Of a DNA stretch of 64,000 bases, positions 37,570 to 48,326 are shown in pieces. A model generated the notes under the pieces. The model ran no database searches and was not told the DNA's origin. It saw nothing but the letters and a program-made list of their open reading frames with translations. Where the stretch lies: NCBI RefSeq assembly GCF_026151395.1, contig NZ_JAMQPV010000002.1:124001-188000 (forward strand), in the 5' to 3' direction. The stretch comes from Leptospira limi (GTDB lineage: Bacteria > Spirochaetota > Leptospiria > Leptospirales > Leptospiraceae). Positions within the stretch are counted from its first letter, which is position 1, and each line of letters starts with the position of its first letter. A program made the translations under genes and the position numbers.

Positions 37570-39981
37570 TCAAAGGTCGAGGAGTCGTTTGACGATCTCG
37601 ACCAATTTTGCATCAGGAGATGTTTTGGTTAAAAAAGCATCTCCCCCTAGTGCAATCACTTCAGCTTCTAATTTAGTACCTGTATTTGGATCTGTGTGGG
37701 AACTCGATACAAGTAAGGATCTAATTTCTTCCATCTCAGGATTCGAATACAAATCTCTTAAAAAATCGATCCCCGTTTTTTCTGGCATCGAAAAATCCAC
37801 AATGATGAGATCAGGTTTGAGTCGTGAGACCGAATACAAAGCATGATCAGGGTATTCTTCTTCCCATACAATACATGGCAGGTCTTTTAAAACCTTTCTG
37901 ATTTGTTTTCTGTAACCTGGATTGTCATCTAAGATGAGGACAATTTTTTCAAAATTAGGAAGTAAGAGTTCGACAGAAGTGCCTTTCTCTTCTTCTGATT
38001 GGACAACCAAACGAGCACCATGGCGATCAGCCACTTCCCGACAAAATGCAAGACCAACCCCTGCTCCCATTTCGTCAGCAGTTCCTTTACGAACAAATAG
38101 AAACCCTTCATCTAACACATGTTCGGTCCAATAATTTGGCATTCCGATGCCTGTGTCTGTAACTTTTAAACTCCAATGTTTATTGGATTCGGTAAGGGAA
38201 ACTTCTACCGATCCTGATTCTTTTGTGAATTTGACTGCATTGGTGAGAAGGTTCCAAATCAAATGTTCAATCAGGTTCGGATCCCCTATCCCTATCGAGG
38301 AATCTTCCATATGAGTGATGACAGAGATGTTTTTGGGTTTTGCCATTTCTTGGACACGTTCAATGAGTTGGTCTGTGATTTGGCGGAAGTCAAACAGTTG
38401 GTAATCTGGGAAAACAGCAGCATTTTGGAACCTTGAGTATTTGATGAGTTCTTCCACCATACTCAAGATATTTTTAAGACCGGTTGATGCCTCACCTAAT
38501 ACCTGCTTTGCTCTCTCTGGAGAAAGGGATGGTGGTGATTCGGTGAGTAAATTGACGACAGAAGAGATTCCAAAAAGAGGAGACCGGATGTCGTGAGAAA
38601 CAATGGAGATAAATTTATCCTTTAATTCTCCTGTTTTTTCAGCTTTTTCCTTTTCTTTTTTAAGTTCGAGGGTTTTCCACTCCACTTCTTTTCGTAAATT
38701 AAGAGTGAGGTATTCTGCTGTTTCCCAAGTATGTGCATTTTGTTTGGAAATCACAATGGAAAGACACACACAAAAAAAGCCAAAACCAAGATCTGTGACA
38801 AGAGGTAGGTCCCATCGTTTGAAAAACACAATGGAATCATAAATGGTAGCAGCTAAGATCACCAATGTTCCCACGGTGATATAAATGCCTATATAACGTG
38901 ATTCACGCTCCAATGTAGAACGAATCGCCGCAACCAACGCAAAAATCAAGATAATCGTCATATAAACTTGACTAAACACAAGTAATTTTGTGTACACAGC
39001 GTACGGTGTTGTTAAGATGACAAGGATTTGAATGACGATGGGAAAGAGTAAATACCGTTTGAATTTTTCAGGAACAAAATGAAGTTGGATTTGGTAAAAA
39101 AAGAGTAAACTGAATATTTGGATTCCACAGAAAGCCAAATATTCCAATCGAATTTGTAACATCTCAAGAAAGTCACTTCCAATAAACCAATCCCTAGATA
39201 CTCGTTCAAAGAGTAGGATTCGAATCATCCAAGAGAAACAAAGTAGAGAAAACCAAAGTGTAGACTTATTTTTACTTCGATGGATGTATAAAAACAAATG
39301 ACTTACAAATAGAATTAAAAAGACACCAAAGAAAAAAGATTTTTTTCTTTCTTTGAACCGAAGGTATAAATTTGTTTTTCCCACTTCTCCTAGGATGGGA
39401 GAATAATAAGGTCCCCCTCGGGAATATAAATAATTCGAGATTTGTAAATACAATACAGTAGAAGGTGTCGCTCGAAAGGATCGACTCGTTTCCAAATAAT
39501 AACCAATCGATTCCTCTTTTGATTTGGCAACTTTGCCAGCAGAACCTAACAAAACAAGGCCACGTTCCTGGTTGTAATAGTACAATTTGTACGCAGAAGA
39601 AGCTTCTCGTAAATATACCATTAAGTTCATTGGCTCTTTTACTTGTAATTTGAGTCGATAGGTAACAACTCCATGAGCAGGAAGGTTTTGGTTCACCCAA
39701 TACCCAGGGACTGCTAGTGTTAGGGGTGATTTTTGGTCGAGTGCCTTAAACTCGGCTTCTGATTCTGGCAATTCACCAGGATAGGCATGCCACTCACCTG
39801 CCAGAGGAAAAGGATCCAAGGCATTCAGATCTTCTTTCGTGAGATCCAAAACTCCATTTTGGATGGTTTTGGCCGACGCTAGAGAGGGAATTCCACGGTT
39901 ACATTGGACAAAAGGTAATAAAAGAAAAAATACGAAAAGTACATTAACTCGTTTGGTTGTGAGAATCCGTTCCACATCCAA
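37570..39981 (-). CDS. 7TMR-DISM hybrid sensor histidine kinase with C-terminal receiver
   Basis: An 803-residue protein. An N-terminal signal with a possible lipobox (LLPFVQC, Cys27) leads to a beta-rich extracellular domain (about 45-200, 7TMR-DISMED2-like). About seven membrane segments (215-410) and a coiled linker follow. The HisKA domain has His463 (FISIVSHDIRSPLFGIS), the HATPase has the N box NLLTNAVKFTKESG (about 578-590) and G boxes DTGIGM and GAGVGLAFC, and the C-terminal receiver has Asp729 (LIIVDFSMPEKTG) and Lys786. It would autophosphorylate at His463 and pass phosphate to its own receiver. The ligand is unknown. The start is a TTG at 39981, so a GTG at 39975 is also possible. 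Confidence 0.9.
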   Translation of the reverse strand: MDVERILTTKRVNVLFVFFLLLPFVQCNRGIPSLASAKTIQNGVLDLTKEDLNALDPFPLAGEWHAYPGELPESEAEFKALDQKSPLTLAVPGYWVNQNLPAHGVVTYRLKLQVKEPMNLMVYLREASSAYKLYYYNQERGLVLLGSAGKVAKSKEESIGYYLETSRSFRATPSTVLYLQISNYLYSRGGPYYSPILGEVGKTNLYLRFKERKKSFFFGVFLILFVSHLFLYIHRSKNKSTLWFSLLCFSWMIRILLFERVSRDWFIGSDFLEMLQIRLEYLAFCGIQIFSLLFFYQIQLHFVPEKFKRYLLFPIVIQILVILTTPYAVYTKLLVFSQVYMTIILIFALVAAIRSTLERESRYIGIYITVGTLVILAATIYDSIVFFKRWDLPLVTDLGFGFFCVCLSIVISKQNAHTWETAEYLTLNLRKEVEWKTLELKKEKEKAEKTGELKDKFISIVSHDIRSPLFGISSVVNLLTESPPSLSPERAKQVLGEASTGLKNILSMVEELIKYSRFQNAAVFPDYQLFDFRQITDQLIERVQEMAKPKNISVITHMEDSSIGIGDPNLIEHLIWNLLTNAVKFTKESGSVEVSLTESNKHWSLKVTDTGIGMPNYWTEHVLDEGFLFVRKGTADEMGAGVGLAFCREVADRHGARLVVQSEEEKGTSVELLLPNFEKIVLILDDNPGYRKQIRKVLKDLPCIVWEEEYPDHALYSVSRLKPDLIIVDFSMPEKTGIDFLRDLYSNPEMEEIRSLLVSSSHTDPNTGTKLEAEVIALGGDAFLTKTSPDAKLVEIVKRLLDL

Positions 39982-40144
39982 AGAGTAGAAAGATTTTGGA
40001 AAAACTCAAATCATATTAGGATTACTACGAGAAATTTGTGGCAACGAACCAAGTTCCCCACGGACAACTACCTCGATTTCCTAAACTAGAAAACATTGAC
40101 TTCGGTGGGAAACCAGTTGAACTAGTGGATTTTCGAGGGAACAA

Positions 40145-41728
40145 ATGGCCAAACAATCTGATGCATTTACAAAAAAAATCGAGGAAGGATACCCAAGTGA
40201 CGGATCCTTGTTCCTTGGTTGTGGGAAATATGATGGGGACACCTTCCCTCTGGCCAAAGTACAAATCCCCCTTTCGACTTTAAACCGCCATGGTCTGATC
40301 GCTGGTGCAACAGGTACAGGGAAAACAAAAACCTTACAACTCCTGACGGAATCACTTTCGGATGTGGGTGTGCCAGTGGTGCTTATGGACATCAAAGGTG
40401 ACCTTTCTGGTCTTGGAGCCGAAGGGGAAGAAAATGATAAAATCAAAGAACGTACAAAATTATTAGGCGTGGATTGGAAACCGAGTGCTTACCCAGTAGA
40501 ATTTTTGTCCATCTCCAAAGAACCAGGGGTGAGACTACGAGCAACTGTTGCTGAATTTGGTCCCATTTTACTCTCTCGGATTTTAGAACTCAACGAAACA
40601 CAAAGTAGTGTTGTCTCGTTAGTGTTTAAATACTGTGATGATTTGGGATTACCAATCCTTGACCTCAAAGATTTTAAAAAAGCCCTTCAATACATCAACG
40701 ACGAAGGGAAAGAAGAATTAGAAAAAGAATATGGAACTGTTTCTTCTCAAAGTGTCTCCATCATCTTACGTAAGTTAATGGACTTGGAAAGCCAAGGTGG
40801 AGAGGATTTTTTTGGTGAACCTTCTTTTGATGTAGAAGACCTATTAAAAACTGAATCAAAAAAAGGAAAAATTTCGATTGTCCGCCTGACAGACATCCAA
40901 ACAAAACCCCGACTTTTTTCGACGTTTATGTTATCTCTTCTCACTGAGATTTATGCAAACTTTCCAGAAGAAGGAGATTTAGAGAAACCGAAACTAGTTT
41001 TATTTATCGATGAAGCACATTTGGTTTTTGATGAAGCTTCGAGTGATCTTCTGAAACAACTCGAAACCATGGTACGACTCATCCGTTCCAAGGGAGTTGG
41101 GATTATCTTTTGTACACAGTCACCAACTGATTTACCAAAAGAAATTTTAGGGCAACTTGGACTTAAAATACAACATGCTCTCCGTGCGTTCACAGCAAAC
41201 GACCGCAAGGCGATCAAAACTGCCGCAGAAAATTATCCCGAAACCGACTTTTATGATACCAAAGAAGTGATCACGGAACTTGGAATTGGTGAAGCTTTTA
41301 TCACCGCTCTCAGTACAAAAGGCTCCCCCACACCTCTGGTTCACACATTGCTTTCACCACCGAAATCTCGGATGGGGACTTTAACCCCCAAGGAACTAGA
41401 AAAATTGATTGGGGAATCCGATTTGGTCAAAAAATACGAAACCTCTCTCGACCGCGAAAGTGCCCTCGAGATCCTCACGAAAAAAATGGAAACCATTGCT
41501 TCTGAAACAGAAACAGCGGAAGAAGAAGCAGGAACGAAAAAACCCAAGTCCAAACGTGCCCAGGAAAAGGAAGACCCAAGTTTTGTGGAAACCCTCTCCA
41601 AAAACCCACTTGCCAGAGAAGTGGGAAGGACAGTGGCAAAAGAAGTCACAAGGGGTCTTCTCGGAATGCTTGGGGTCACACCCAAACGGGGTTCCAAACG
41701 GAAAAAAACTGGGTTATTTGGATTCTAA
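40145..41728 (+). CDS. HerA/DUF853-family ATPase
   Basis: A 527-residue P-loop ATPase with Walker A at about 54-61 (GATGTGKT) and Walker B LVLFIDEAHLVFDEA near residue 285, plus the family segments PVVLMDIKGDLSGLG and VGIIFCTQSPTDLPKEIL (sensor region). DUF853 proteins are related to HerA and FtsK hexameric translocases; no nuclease partner such as NurA is adjacent, so the role is uncertain. The C-terminal 100 residues are Lys/Glu-rich and possibly disordered. A GAGGGAACAA site precedes ATG 40145. It stands alone upstream of groES. Confidence 0.88.
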   Translation: MAKQSDAFTKKIEEGYPSDGSLFLGCGKYDGDTFPLAKVQIPLSTLNRHGLIAGATGTGKTKTLQLLTESLSDVGVPVVLMDIKGDLSGLGAEGEENDKIKERTKLLGVDWKPSAYPVEFLSISKEPGVRLRATVAEFGPILLSRILELNETQSSVVSLVFKYCDDLGLPILDLKDFKKALQYINDEGKEELEKEYGTVSSQSVSIILRKLMDLESQGGEDFFGEPSFDVEDLLKTESKKGKISIVRLTDIQTKPRLFSTFMLSLLTEIYANFPEEGDLEKPKLVLFIDEAHLVFDEASSDLLKQLETMVRLIRSKGVGIIFCTQSPTDLPKEILGQLGLKIQHALRAFTANDRKAIKTAAENYPETDFYDTKEVITELGIGEAFITALSTKGSPTPLVHTLLSPPKSRMGTLTPKELEKLIGESDLVKKYETSLDRESALEILTKKMETIASETETAEEEAGTKKPKSKRAQEKEDPSFVETLSKNPLAREVGRTVAKEVTRGLLGMLGVTPKRGSKRKKTGLFGF

Positions 41729-41735
41729 TCCTTTT

Positions 41736-41762
41736 TTAGCACTCTTCACTTGAAAGTGCTTG
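41736..41762 (+). promoter_or_regulatory. First CIRCE operator upstream of groES (degenerate right arm)
   Basis: TTAGCACTC at 41736-41744 matches the left half of the HrcA-binding CIRCE element exactly. After nine bases the right half AAGTGCTTG differs from GAGTGCTAA at three positions. It lies 38 bases before the second element, giving two in tandem. Confidence 0.75.
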
Positions 41763-41789
41763 ACCTCTTTTTCCTATAAACATTCTATG
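41760..41789 (+). promoter_or_regulatory. Candidate sigma-70-type promoter of groESL
   Basis: TTGACC at 41760-41765 is a near-consensus -35 box; TTCTAT at 41783-41788 is a poor -10 (three of six matches) at 17-base spacing. A start about 41795 would sit between the two CIRCE elements, so HrcA bound to either one could block RNA polymerase. The -10 is weak, so this is tentative. Confidence 0.4.
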
Positions 41790-41799
41790 GTACTGGAGT

Positions 41800-41826
41800 T
41801 TAGCACTCTTTTTCGAAAGGTGCTAA
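41800..41826 (+). promoter_or_regulatory. Second CIRCE operator upstream of groES
   Basis: TTAGCACTC (41800-41808), nine bases, then AGGTGCTAA (41818-41826), which differs from the CIRCE consensus GAGTGCTAA at the first two positions only. It lies 41 bases before the groES ATG. CIRCE is the binding site of the heat-shock repressor HrcA, so groESL is predicted to be HrcA-controlled; hrcA itself is not in the window. Confidence 0.93.
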
Positions 41827-41866
41827 ACTTAGTATTAATAAGTAGATTGCATACAAGGAGTTACTC

Positions 41867-42157
41867 ATGGCATCAATCAAACCTTTAGGCGACCGAGTAG
41901 TCGTAGAGCCAAAGAATGAGTCGGAAGAAAAAATCGGATCCATCATCGTACCAGACACAGCCAAAGAAAAACCACAAGAAGGCAAAGTCATCGCTGTGGG
42001 ACAAGGCCGTTACGAAGACGGTAAACTCGTTCCTTTAGAAGTAAAGGTAGGAGACACAGTTCTTTACGGAAAGTATTCAGGAACTGAAATCAAACAAGGC
42101 GGAAAAGAATTACTCATCATCCGTGAAAGCGACATCCTCGCTGTAGTGACAAACTAA
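41867..42157 (+). CDS. groES: Co-chaperonin GroES
   Basis: The 96-residue GroES subunit forms the seven-membered lid of GroEL. The N-terminus ([19 protein letters not shown]), the mobile loop with [19 protein letters not shown] and the C-terminal strand [16 protein letters not shown] are all normal. A strong ribosome site (AAGGAG) precedes ATG 41867. It lies directly behind the two CIRCE elements and 18 bases before groEL, so the two form the HrcA-type heat-shock operon. Nothing unusual. Confidence 0.98.
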   Translation: MASIKPLGDRVVVEPKNESEEKIGSIIVPDTAKEKPQEGKVIAVGQGRYEDGKLVPLEVKVGDTVLYGKYSGTEIKQGGKELLIIRESDILAVVTN

Positions 42158-42163
42158 ATCTAA

Positions 42164-43825
<1,662 letters not shown>

Positions 43826-43884
43826 ATCTTTCGCACATTTCAACTTTGGTCTCGTCGGTGATCCGAAGAGGCCAATACCCGAAG

Positions 43885-43919
43885 AAGGCCTTGGGATACA
43901 TATCCAAGGCCTTTTTTTA
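43885..43919 (+). terminator. Intrinsic terminator of groESL
   Basis: AAGGCCTTGG (43885-43894) pairs with CCAAGGCCTT (43904-43913), a ten-pair stem with a 9-base loop, followed by T7. It lies 60 bases past the groEL stop and ends the operon before the convergent release-factor-like gene. Confidence 0.93.
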
Positions 43920-43945
43920 TGAGCAGGTAGCCGACAAATTCCAGT

Positions 43946-44332
43946 TCAATCTTCGGTTTCGCTATTTTCTGAACTGTTATGTTTATACTTTTCCGCTGCT
44001 CGTTTCTTTTGTTTTTCTTTTTGTTTGCGGATGGCACCAAGTTTCTCACGAAATTTTTCTGGAGTACGTTCTTTTTCGACTTCCAAACAAAGTAGGTCAC
44101 GTGCTTTATAACGATTGAGTCCTTGGGTGCGGTAGATCGAACACTTTACTTGTTTCCTTGTAGGGATATGAAGTAACACAACGGCGGTTGCCACCTTATT
44201 GACGTTTTGCCCCCCTTTTCCACTCGCCTTTACAAATTGTTCTTTTAAATCAGATTCGCTGATTCCAAGTGCCTCCATTCGTTTTTTAAGCGAAACATTC
44301 TTTTCAGGGGAAACTGGGAAGGTAAGTGCCAT
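43946..44332 (-). CDS. Small GGQ-domain peptide-chain-release-factor-like protein (ArfB/RF-1 type)
   Basis: A 128-residue protein with only the catalytic domain of class-I release factors. The GGQ motif is intact (KASGKGGQNVNKVATAV), followed by RTQGLNRYKARDLL, as in the short mitochondrial-RF-like and ArfB proteins. The codon-recognition domain is missing. The last 35 residues are strongly Lys/Arg-rich with an acidic end, similar in kind to the basic tail that inserts in the empty mRNA channel of stalled ribosomes. So it probably rescues stalled ribosomes, although it could instead be another RF-like hydrolase. It ends a minus-strand series and starts 156 bases downstream of the UVR-tail gene. 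Confidence 0.85.
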   Translation of the reverse strand: MALTFPVSPEKNVSLKKRMEALGISESDLKEQFVKASGKGGQNVNKVATAVVLLHIPTRKQVKCSIYRTQGLNRYKARDLLCLEVEKERTPEKFREKLGAIRKQKEKQKKRAAEKYKHNSSENSETED

Positions 44333-44488
44333 GACAGTGTTACTCTTAGCTTGGAAATTGGAATGGTTTTCGGCCGATGCCTTAGAGATTTGTGAAAGAT
44401 ATCAGTTAAAGACAGTATCCTAAGAAATAAACCCTCCTATGAAAGAAGAGTTTGAATCTTTCTGCTGAATCGGAACCTAACGACTGTC

Positions 44489-45184
44489 TTACGTAGCCGT
44501 AGATTCTTCGATCTCTAAAATGCGTTTTCTCAGATCAGAAGCCGTTTCATAATTTTCAATTTGGATTGCATTGAATTTTTGGATGTAAAGGCCAACGAGT
44601 TCATCCCCTACCTTTCCTGGAACCGACAAAGCTTTTTTAAAATTATCAATGTCGAGTGTTGGATGGTTGGTATGGAAGTAATCCACGATTCGTTCCATTT
44701 TAAGCCTTGTTGCTTCTCTGGCAATTCCCGATGTATTTCGAAACTCAATCGAAAGATTGGCTAAGGTTTCGAGTGGTTCGCTCGCAGGATCCAACTGGTC
44801 ACTAAGATTTGTGGTCTGGGTTTTCTTTTCTTTTGCCTTACAGAATTCCACATACCTCATCACCATGGAATTGAATTGTTCCATTCGTTCTTGGATGTAT
44901 TGGTTTGCCATTTCTTTGTTTTCTGGCATTTGGAAATCTGGAAGTTGTACCACATCATACAAATGGATATTGTCCGAGAGGATCTTCATGAGCTCCTCTT
45001 TGGATGGCAGTGCTACAGGTGGAAAGGTCACCACAGGGTAGTTGTCTCCTATTTTTAAGAAACTCACCACCACATTGGAGGCTATGATTTTTCCACCTGG
45101 TGCAATCGGATTTTCTCCGAATACATGGCAGTATGCGATTAAATTCCCGGTTGGATTTGGTTTGGAACCGCGTTCAAAATTCAT
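44489..45184 (-). CDS. Uncharacterised protein with a C-terminal UVR-like motif
   Basis: A 231-residue soluble protein. I do not recognise the N-terminal 190 residues, which include a beta-rich start ([20 protein letters not shown]) and a long helical middle. The last 35 residues ([20 protein letters not shown]) match the UVR motif of UvrB/UvrC and McsA, a short helical hairpin for protein-protein contact. It lies 48 bases behind the Mrp gene on the same strand, and the GGQ protein gene follows. A role with nucleotide-excision or stress-response partners is possible but unproven. Confidence 0.75.
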   Translation of the reverse strand: MNFERGSKPNPTGNLIAYCHVFGENPIAPGGKIIASNVVVSFLKIGDNYPVVTFPPVALPSKEELMKILSDNIHLYDVVQLPDFQMPENKEMANQYIQERMEQFNSMVMRYVEFCKAKEKKTQTTNLSDQLDPASEPLETLANLSIEFRNTSGIAREATRLKMERIVDYFHTNHPTLDIDNFKKALSVPGKVGDELVGLYIQKFNAIQIENYETASDLRKRILEIEESTAT

Positions 45185-45232
45185 AGTGTATCCTTTAGAC
45201 TAAGAAATGTGCAGGAAGACACAAGTGATTTT

Positions 45233-46285
45233 TTAATCTTCCCAATTGGCAATTTGTTCTTCTAAATTCTTTGCAATCTTAAAATACGCCTGTTGTAAAG
45301 GTGAGTCTTTTGCGTCAAGTAAGGCAGGTTTCCCGGCTTCTCCCGAACTCATGACATCAAGTGTGAGAGGGACTGCACCAAGTTCCGGAACTCCGACTTG
45401 TTTGGAAAGTTTTTCCCCTCCTCCTTTGGAAAATACATCGGTCACATGGCCACATTTTGGACAAGCAAACCCAGACATGTTTTCCACGATCCCAAGGATT
45501 GGTACTTTTACCTGTTTGAACATGGCGGCAGCACGACCTGCGTCTAACACTGCTACTTCTTGTGGAGTGGTGACAATGACAGCGCCATCCAGGTCAATGA
45601 GTTGGGCAAGGGATAACTGAACATCCCCAGTGCCTGGAGGTAAATCTATAAAGAGGTAATCTAACTCCCCCCATACAACATCGTATAAGAACTGTTCAAT
45701 GGCCTTTCCAAGCATTGGTCCACGCCAAACCACTGGTTGGTCTTCTGTGACAAGGAAGGAAAAGGAAATCAGTTTAATTCCATGTTTTTCAATTGGGTAA
45801 ATTTTATCTTCTTCGGATTTTAATGCCACTCGGCCATTGATTCCAAACATCTTACCTAGGGATGGACCATAGATGTCGGCATCCAAAATCCCCACCTTCT
45901 TTCCGTTACGTGCTAAAGTACTCGCTAAGTTTGCAGTGACAGTAGATTTCCCCACTCCCCCTTTTCCAGATCCAACAGCGATGACTTTTTTTACACCGAA
46001 GATTCTGTTTCCGTCTTCCATCTTTAAGTTTTGGTCGACTTCAAACTTAATCTTTACTTTACCAGCACCTTCAATTTTGGAAATCAACTGTCTTGTTTGT
46101 GCTTCGAGTCCAATTTGCAATCGGCGGTCAGCATTCGGAGTTTTGATGAGGATTTCAATTCCATCATCAGTGGGAGTGACTTTAGCCACCATTCCGAGAC
46201 TCACAATGTCTTTTTTGAGTTCGGGGTGTTTCACTTGCATGAGTTGTCGTTGGATGGTTGTTAAATCAATTTTAGAATTTGCCAT
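45233..46285 (-). CDS. mrp: Mrp/NBP35-type iron-sulfur cluster carrier P-loop ATPase
   Basis: The 350-residue protein has an N-terminal MIP18/DUF59-like domain (about 8-85) and a deviant Walker A P-loop ([10 protein letters not shown], 105-114), followed by DADIYGPS and [16 protein letters not shown] CxxC pair in GFACPKCGH near residue 268 would bridge a [4Fe-4S] cluster in the dimer. ApbC/Mrp delivers clusters to apoproteins in the cytoplasm. It follows the metallophosphoesterase gene by 10 bases, with an orphan lipoyl protein at the head of the same run. ParA/MinD-like partition ATPases share the P-loop but not the CxxC. Confidence 0.93.
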   Translation of the reverse strand: MANSKIDLTTIQRQLMQVKHPELKKDIVSLGMVAKVTPTDDGIEILIKTPNADRRLQIGLEAQTRQLISKIEGAGKVKIKFEVDQNLKMEDGNRIFGVKKVIAVGSGKGGVGKSTVTANLASTLARNGKKVGILDADIYGPSLGKMFGINGRVALKSEEDKIYPIEKHGIKLISFSFLVTEDQPVVWRGPMLGKAIEQFLYDVVWGELDYLFIDLPPGTGDVQLSLAQLIDLDGAVIVTTPQEVAVLDAGRAAAMFKQVKVPILGIVENMSGFACPKCGHVTDVFSKGGGEKLSKQVGVPELGAVPLTLDVMSSGEAGKPALLDAKDSPLQQAYFKIAKNLEEQIANWED

Positions 46286-46295
46286 GGTATGTCCT

Positions 46296-47159
46296 TTAGA
46301 CGACTCCCTCTGTCTCTTCGTAAAGAATGGGATTTGTCTCTGTAAATTTATTATCTGAATAGATGAAACGACGGTAATGAGTTTGTTTTCCCAGTTCGAT
46401 CAAATGGAATCCACACTCATGTTTGGAATCGGAAAGCCGTGTACTGGATGCTGAGTTCACAATGGTGAAGGGAGTTTCTTTCCCAGGAAGTTTCACCCAA
46501 TTGGTATGAGTATGGCCATGTAAGTACAATTCGGGAGGATTGGTTTGTAATCCATCCACCACATCCTTTCGGTTGGACATTCGGTGGGAAGCAGATTCCA
46601 CTTCTGTTTTGGGATTCCAAAGTGGGTGGTGTCCTACAAGTACATATGGTCCTTCAGAGAGTTTCACTGTTTGTTCGACCACTTCTTTAGCCACATATCC
46701 GTTTGCTGTGATCCTAGGAATGGCTAAATTGGAATCCCAACCTACAAATAATTTTCCTGCAATCCGTTTGGTGCGTAAATAATGATTGGGGCTAACTGAC
46801 TCACCCATCCATTCTGCAAATGCCTTCTCAAATAAAGGATTTGGTCCCATGGCTCTTTTTTGGTAACGGTCATGGTTTCCTGGAATCAAGAACGTTTTGT
46901 CCGTTAAGATCGGTTTTAAGATGTCTTTTGCGTTTTGGAATTCACTTGGATGTGAAACGTTTGTTAGGTCACCAGAGATAACAAGTGCATCATATTCTAA
47001 ACTTTTGATGGTGTCCACCATGGCTGCAATTAGAACTACCGGGTGTTTTGACCTTCTCCTCACATGGTAATTGAGGTATCCGACAATGGCTTTCCCACGA
47101 AGTGAAAACAATGAGAGTTTTTTCGGGAAATGTAAATCGGAGATATGAAGGATTTTCAT
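46296..47159 (-). CDS. Calcineurin-like metallophosphoesterase
   Basis: A 287-residue enzyme with the binuclear-metal motif set in order: ISDLHF (residues 6-11), SGDLTN (about 60), [10 protein letters not shown] (about 95), GHHPLWNP (about 175) and LHGHTHTNW (about 214). This is the cyclic-AMP phosphodiesterase/3',5' group of metallophosphoesterases (CpdA/Icc-like), but the substrate is not fixed by sequence. No signal peptide was seen. ATG 47159 overlaps the lipoyl protein stop by ATGA, so translation is coupled; Mrp follows after 10 bases. Confidence 0.88.
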   Translation of the reverse strand: MKILHISDLHFPKKLSLFSLRGKAIVGYLNYHVRRRSKHPVVLIAAMVDTIKSLEYDALVISGDLTNVSHPSEFQNAKDILKPILTDKTFLIPGNHDRYQKRAMGPNPLFEKAFAEWMGESVSPNHYLRTKRIAGKLFVGWDSNLAIPRITANGYVAKEVVEQTVKLSEGPYVLVGHHPLWNPKTEVESASHRMSNRKDVVDGLQTNPPELYLHGHTHTNWVKLPGKETPFTIVNSASSTRLSDSKHECGFHLIELGKQTHYRRFIYSDNKFTETNPILYEETEGVV

Positions 47160-47398
47160 TCGTTAATATCCATGATTCCAAGGATATCTCCTTTTTTCAC
47201 CACCGATCCTTGTTCCATGATGATTTTTTTCAATGTACCAGAATAAGGGGATTCGACAGGAAATGCGGCTTTATCTGTCACAAGTTCGATCACTTCGTCC
47301 CCTTCCTTCACAGATTGGCCTTCTTTGCATAACCAACGGACGAGTTCGATTTTTTCAGTGTCACCTAAATCAGGAGTTTTAAGAAGGAATTCTTTCAT
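47156..47398 (-). CDS. Stand-alone lipoyl/biotinyl-type carrier domain
   Basis: From ATG 47398 the protein is an 80-residue lipoyl domain with no catalytic partner attached. The modification hairpin is ELVTDKAAFPVE with Lys43 in the DKA position, preceded by VKEGDEVIE, and it ends with GDILGIMDI. The upstream reading from 47494 would add 32 basic residues that do not look like the domain. A lipoylated Lys43 would move acyl or aminomethyl groups for a 2-oxoacid dehydrogenase or a GcvH-like system, but no such enzyme is near. It heads the run lipoyl/phosphoesterase/Mrp/UVR-tail. Confidence 0.85.
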   Translation of the reverse strand: MKEFLLKTPDLGDTEKIELVRWLCKEGQSVKEGDEVIELVTDKAAFPVESPYSGTLKKIIMEQGSVVKKGDILGIMDINE

Positions 47399-47487
47399 AT
47401 ACAAACAAACCTGCTCCCTCGGTCGGAAAACTGGTTTACAAAACCTTGTTTTCCCGTTTTTTATACATAAAAGTTTAGCGAACCTCA

Positions 47488-48324
47488 ATGGCAAACGAGA
47501 AAATCAAATACAAAGGCACAGAAATCCTTGAAAACTTAGACCACCTCATCCAAAAGGATTATTTCCATTTTGAATTAAAAGGTCTAACCAAATCGACACG
47601 TGATATCGTAAACGAAGTGGTCCAAGGAATTTTAAACCGCGTGGGTGCAAACCCTCTCACCTCTTTTCACCTCTTTAGTGGACTCATGGAAGCCCTACTC
47701 AATGCGGTAAAAGCAAATACAAGATTTGTCATTTTCCAAGATGAACTCTTAAACAAACTGAAAGCCCAAGGCCAAACTCCGGAAGAAGAAGCAGAGGAGT
47801 TACTTGATATCATTTTAGAAACGGAACCACTCAGAGATGCAATGCAACGTTACATTGTGCCCGATAAAATCAAAAAAGTGGTTCAAAAAATTCTAACGCT
47901 TTCTGACAAAAAGAGAACGAAAAAACATAATCTTAACGAGGATGAAAAAAACTTCCTAACAATTGTTAAAGAAAAAGTAAAGAAGTATGATCTAAAGATT
48001 TCAATGAAAATCGAAATCCGTCCCAACTCAGTTTACATTCGAATTCGTAACGATTCTCCGATTATGGGTATGGACTTAAACAGGATTCGAAAAAGTAGAG
48101 AACGTCACGCAGAACTTGCAAAACAAGGCAATAGTGCTGAGTTTTTTCGCCCTGACTTTTTAGATGAAAAAGAAAGTGCCGGTTTTGGAATTGCAATGAT
48201 TGATGAAGGTTTTTACAACTTGGGACTTGATCCTTTAGAGTGTTTTGATATCCAAACGAGTAAAAAAACTACAACAGTCTATTTGAATTATCCACTCGAA
48301 GCACTCCAAAAAATGGAGTTTTAA
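47488..48324 (+). CDS. GHKL-ATPase-like protein with a charged central insert
   Basis: A 278-residue protein with pieces of the GHKL (histidine-kinase/anti-sigma-factor) ATP fold. They are an N-box-like [15 protein letters not shown] (Glu68, Asn72), a G1-like [12 protein letters not shown] near 190, and a G2-like [17 protein letters not shown] near 235. About 100 Lys/Glu-rich residues lie between the first two, unlike any single named family. No HisKA, receiver or transmembrane segment is present, so it could be an RsbW-type kinase or a degenerate relative. Its stop overlaps the following PabB-PabC reading, and it diverges from the lipoyl gene. Confidence 0.6.
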   Translation: MANEKIKYKGTEILENLDHLIQKDYFHFELKGLTKSTRDIVNEVVQGILNRVGANPLTSFHLFSGLMEALLNAVKANTRFVIFQDELLNKLKAQGQTPEEEAEELLDIILETEPLRDAMQRYIVPDKIKKVVQKILTLSDKKRTKKHNLNEDEKNFLTIVKEKVKKYDLKISMKIEIRPNSVYIRIRNDSPIMGMDLNRIRKSRERHAELAKQGNSAEFFRPDFLDEKESAGFGIAMIDEGFYNLGLDPLECFDIQTSKKTTTVYLNYPLEALQKMEF

Positions 48325-48326
48325 TC
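48313..48326 (+). promoter_or_regulatory. Stop-start junction before the PabB-PabC gene with ATC in place of ATG
   Basis: The bases TGGAG precede TAATC, where the TAA stops the GHKL-like gene and the last A would begin the next reading frame with ATC. This has the shape of the TAATG coupling seen elsewhere in the window (rel, xerD), but the start codon is not one of the common three. An ATC start is allowed but rare. Confidence 0.4.

Noticed and set aside
40038..40283. A plus-strand frame starting with GTG that reads like a protein over its first 30 residues (NQVPHGQLPRFPKLENIDFG)
   Set aside because: It overlaps the HerA-like ATPase start by 139 bases in another frame, has no ribosome site and no recognised domain. 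The first part may be a relic or a small peptide, but support is too weak.
47399..47494. Longer lipoyl protein start at 47494
   Set aside because: The added residues are basic and Cys-rich and do not belong to a lipoyl domain; ATG 47398 begins the domain directly.
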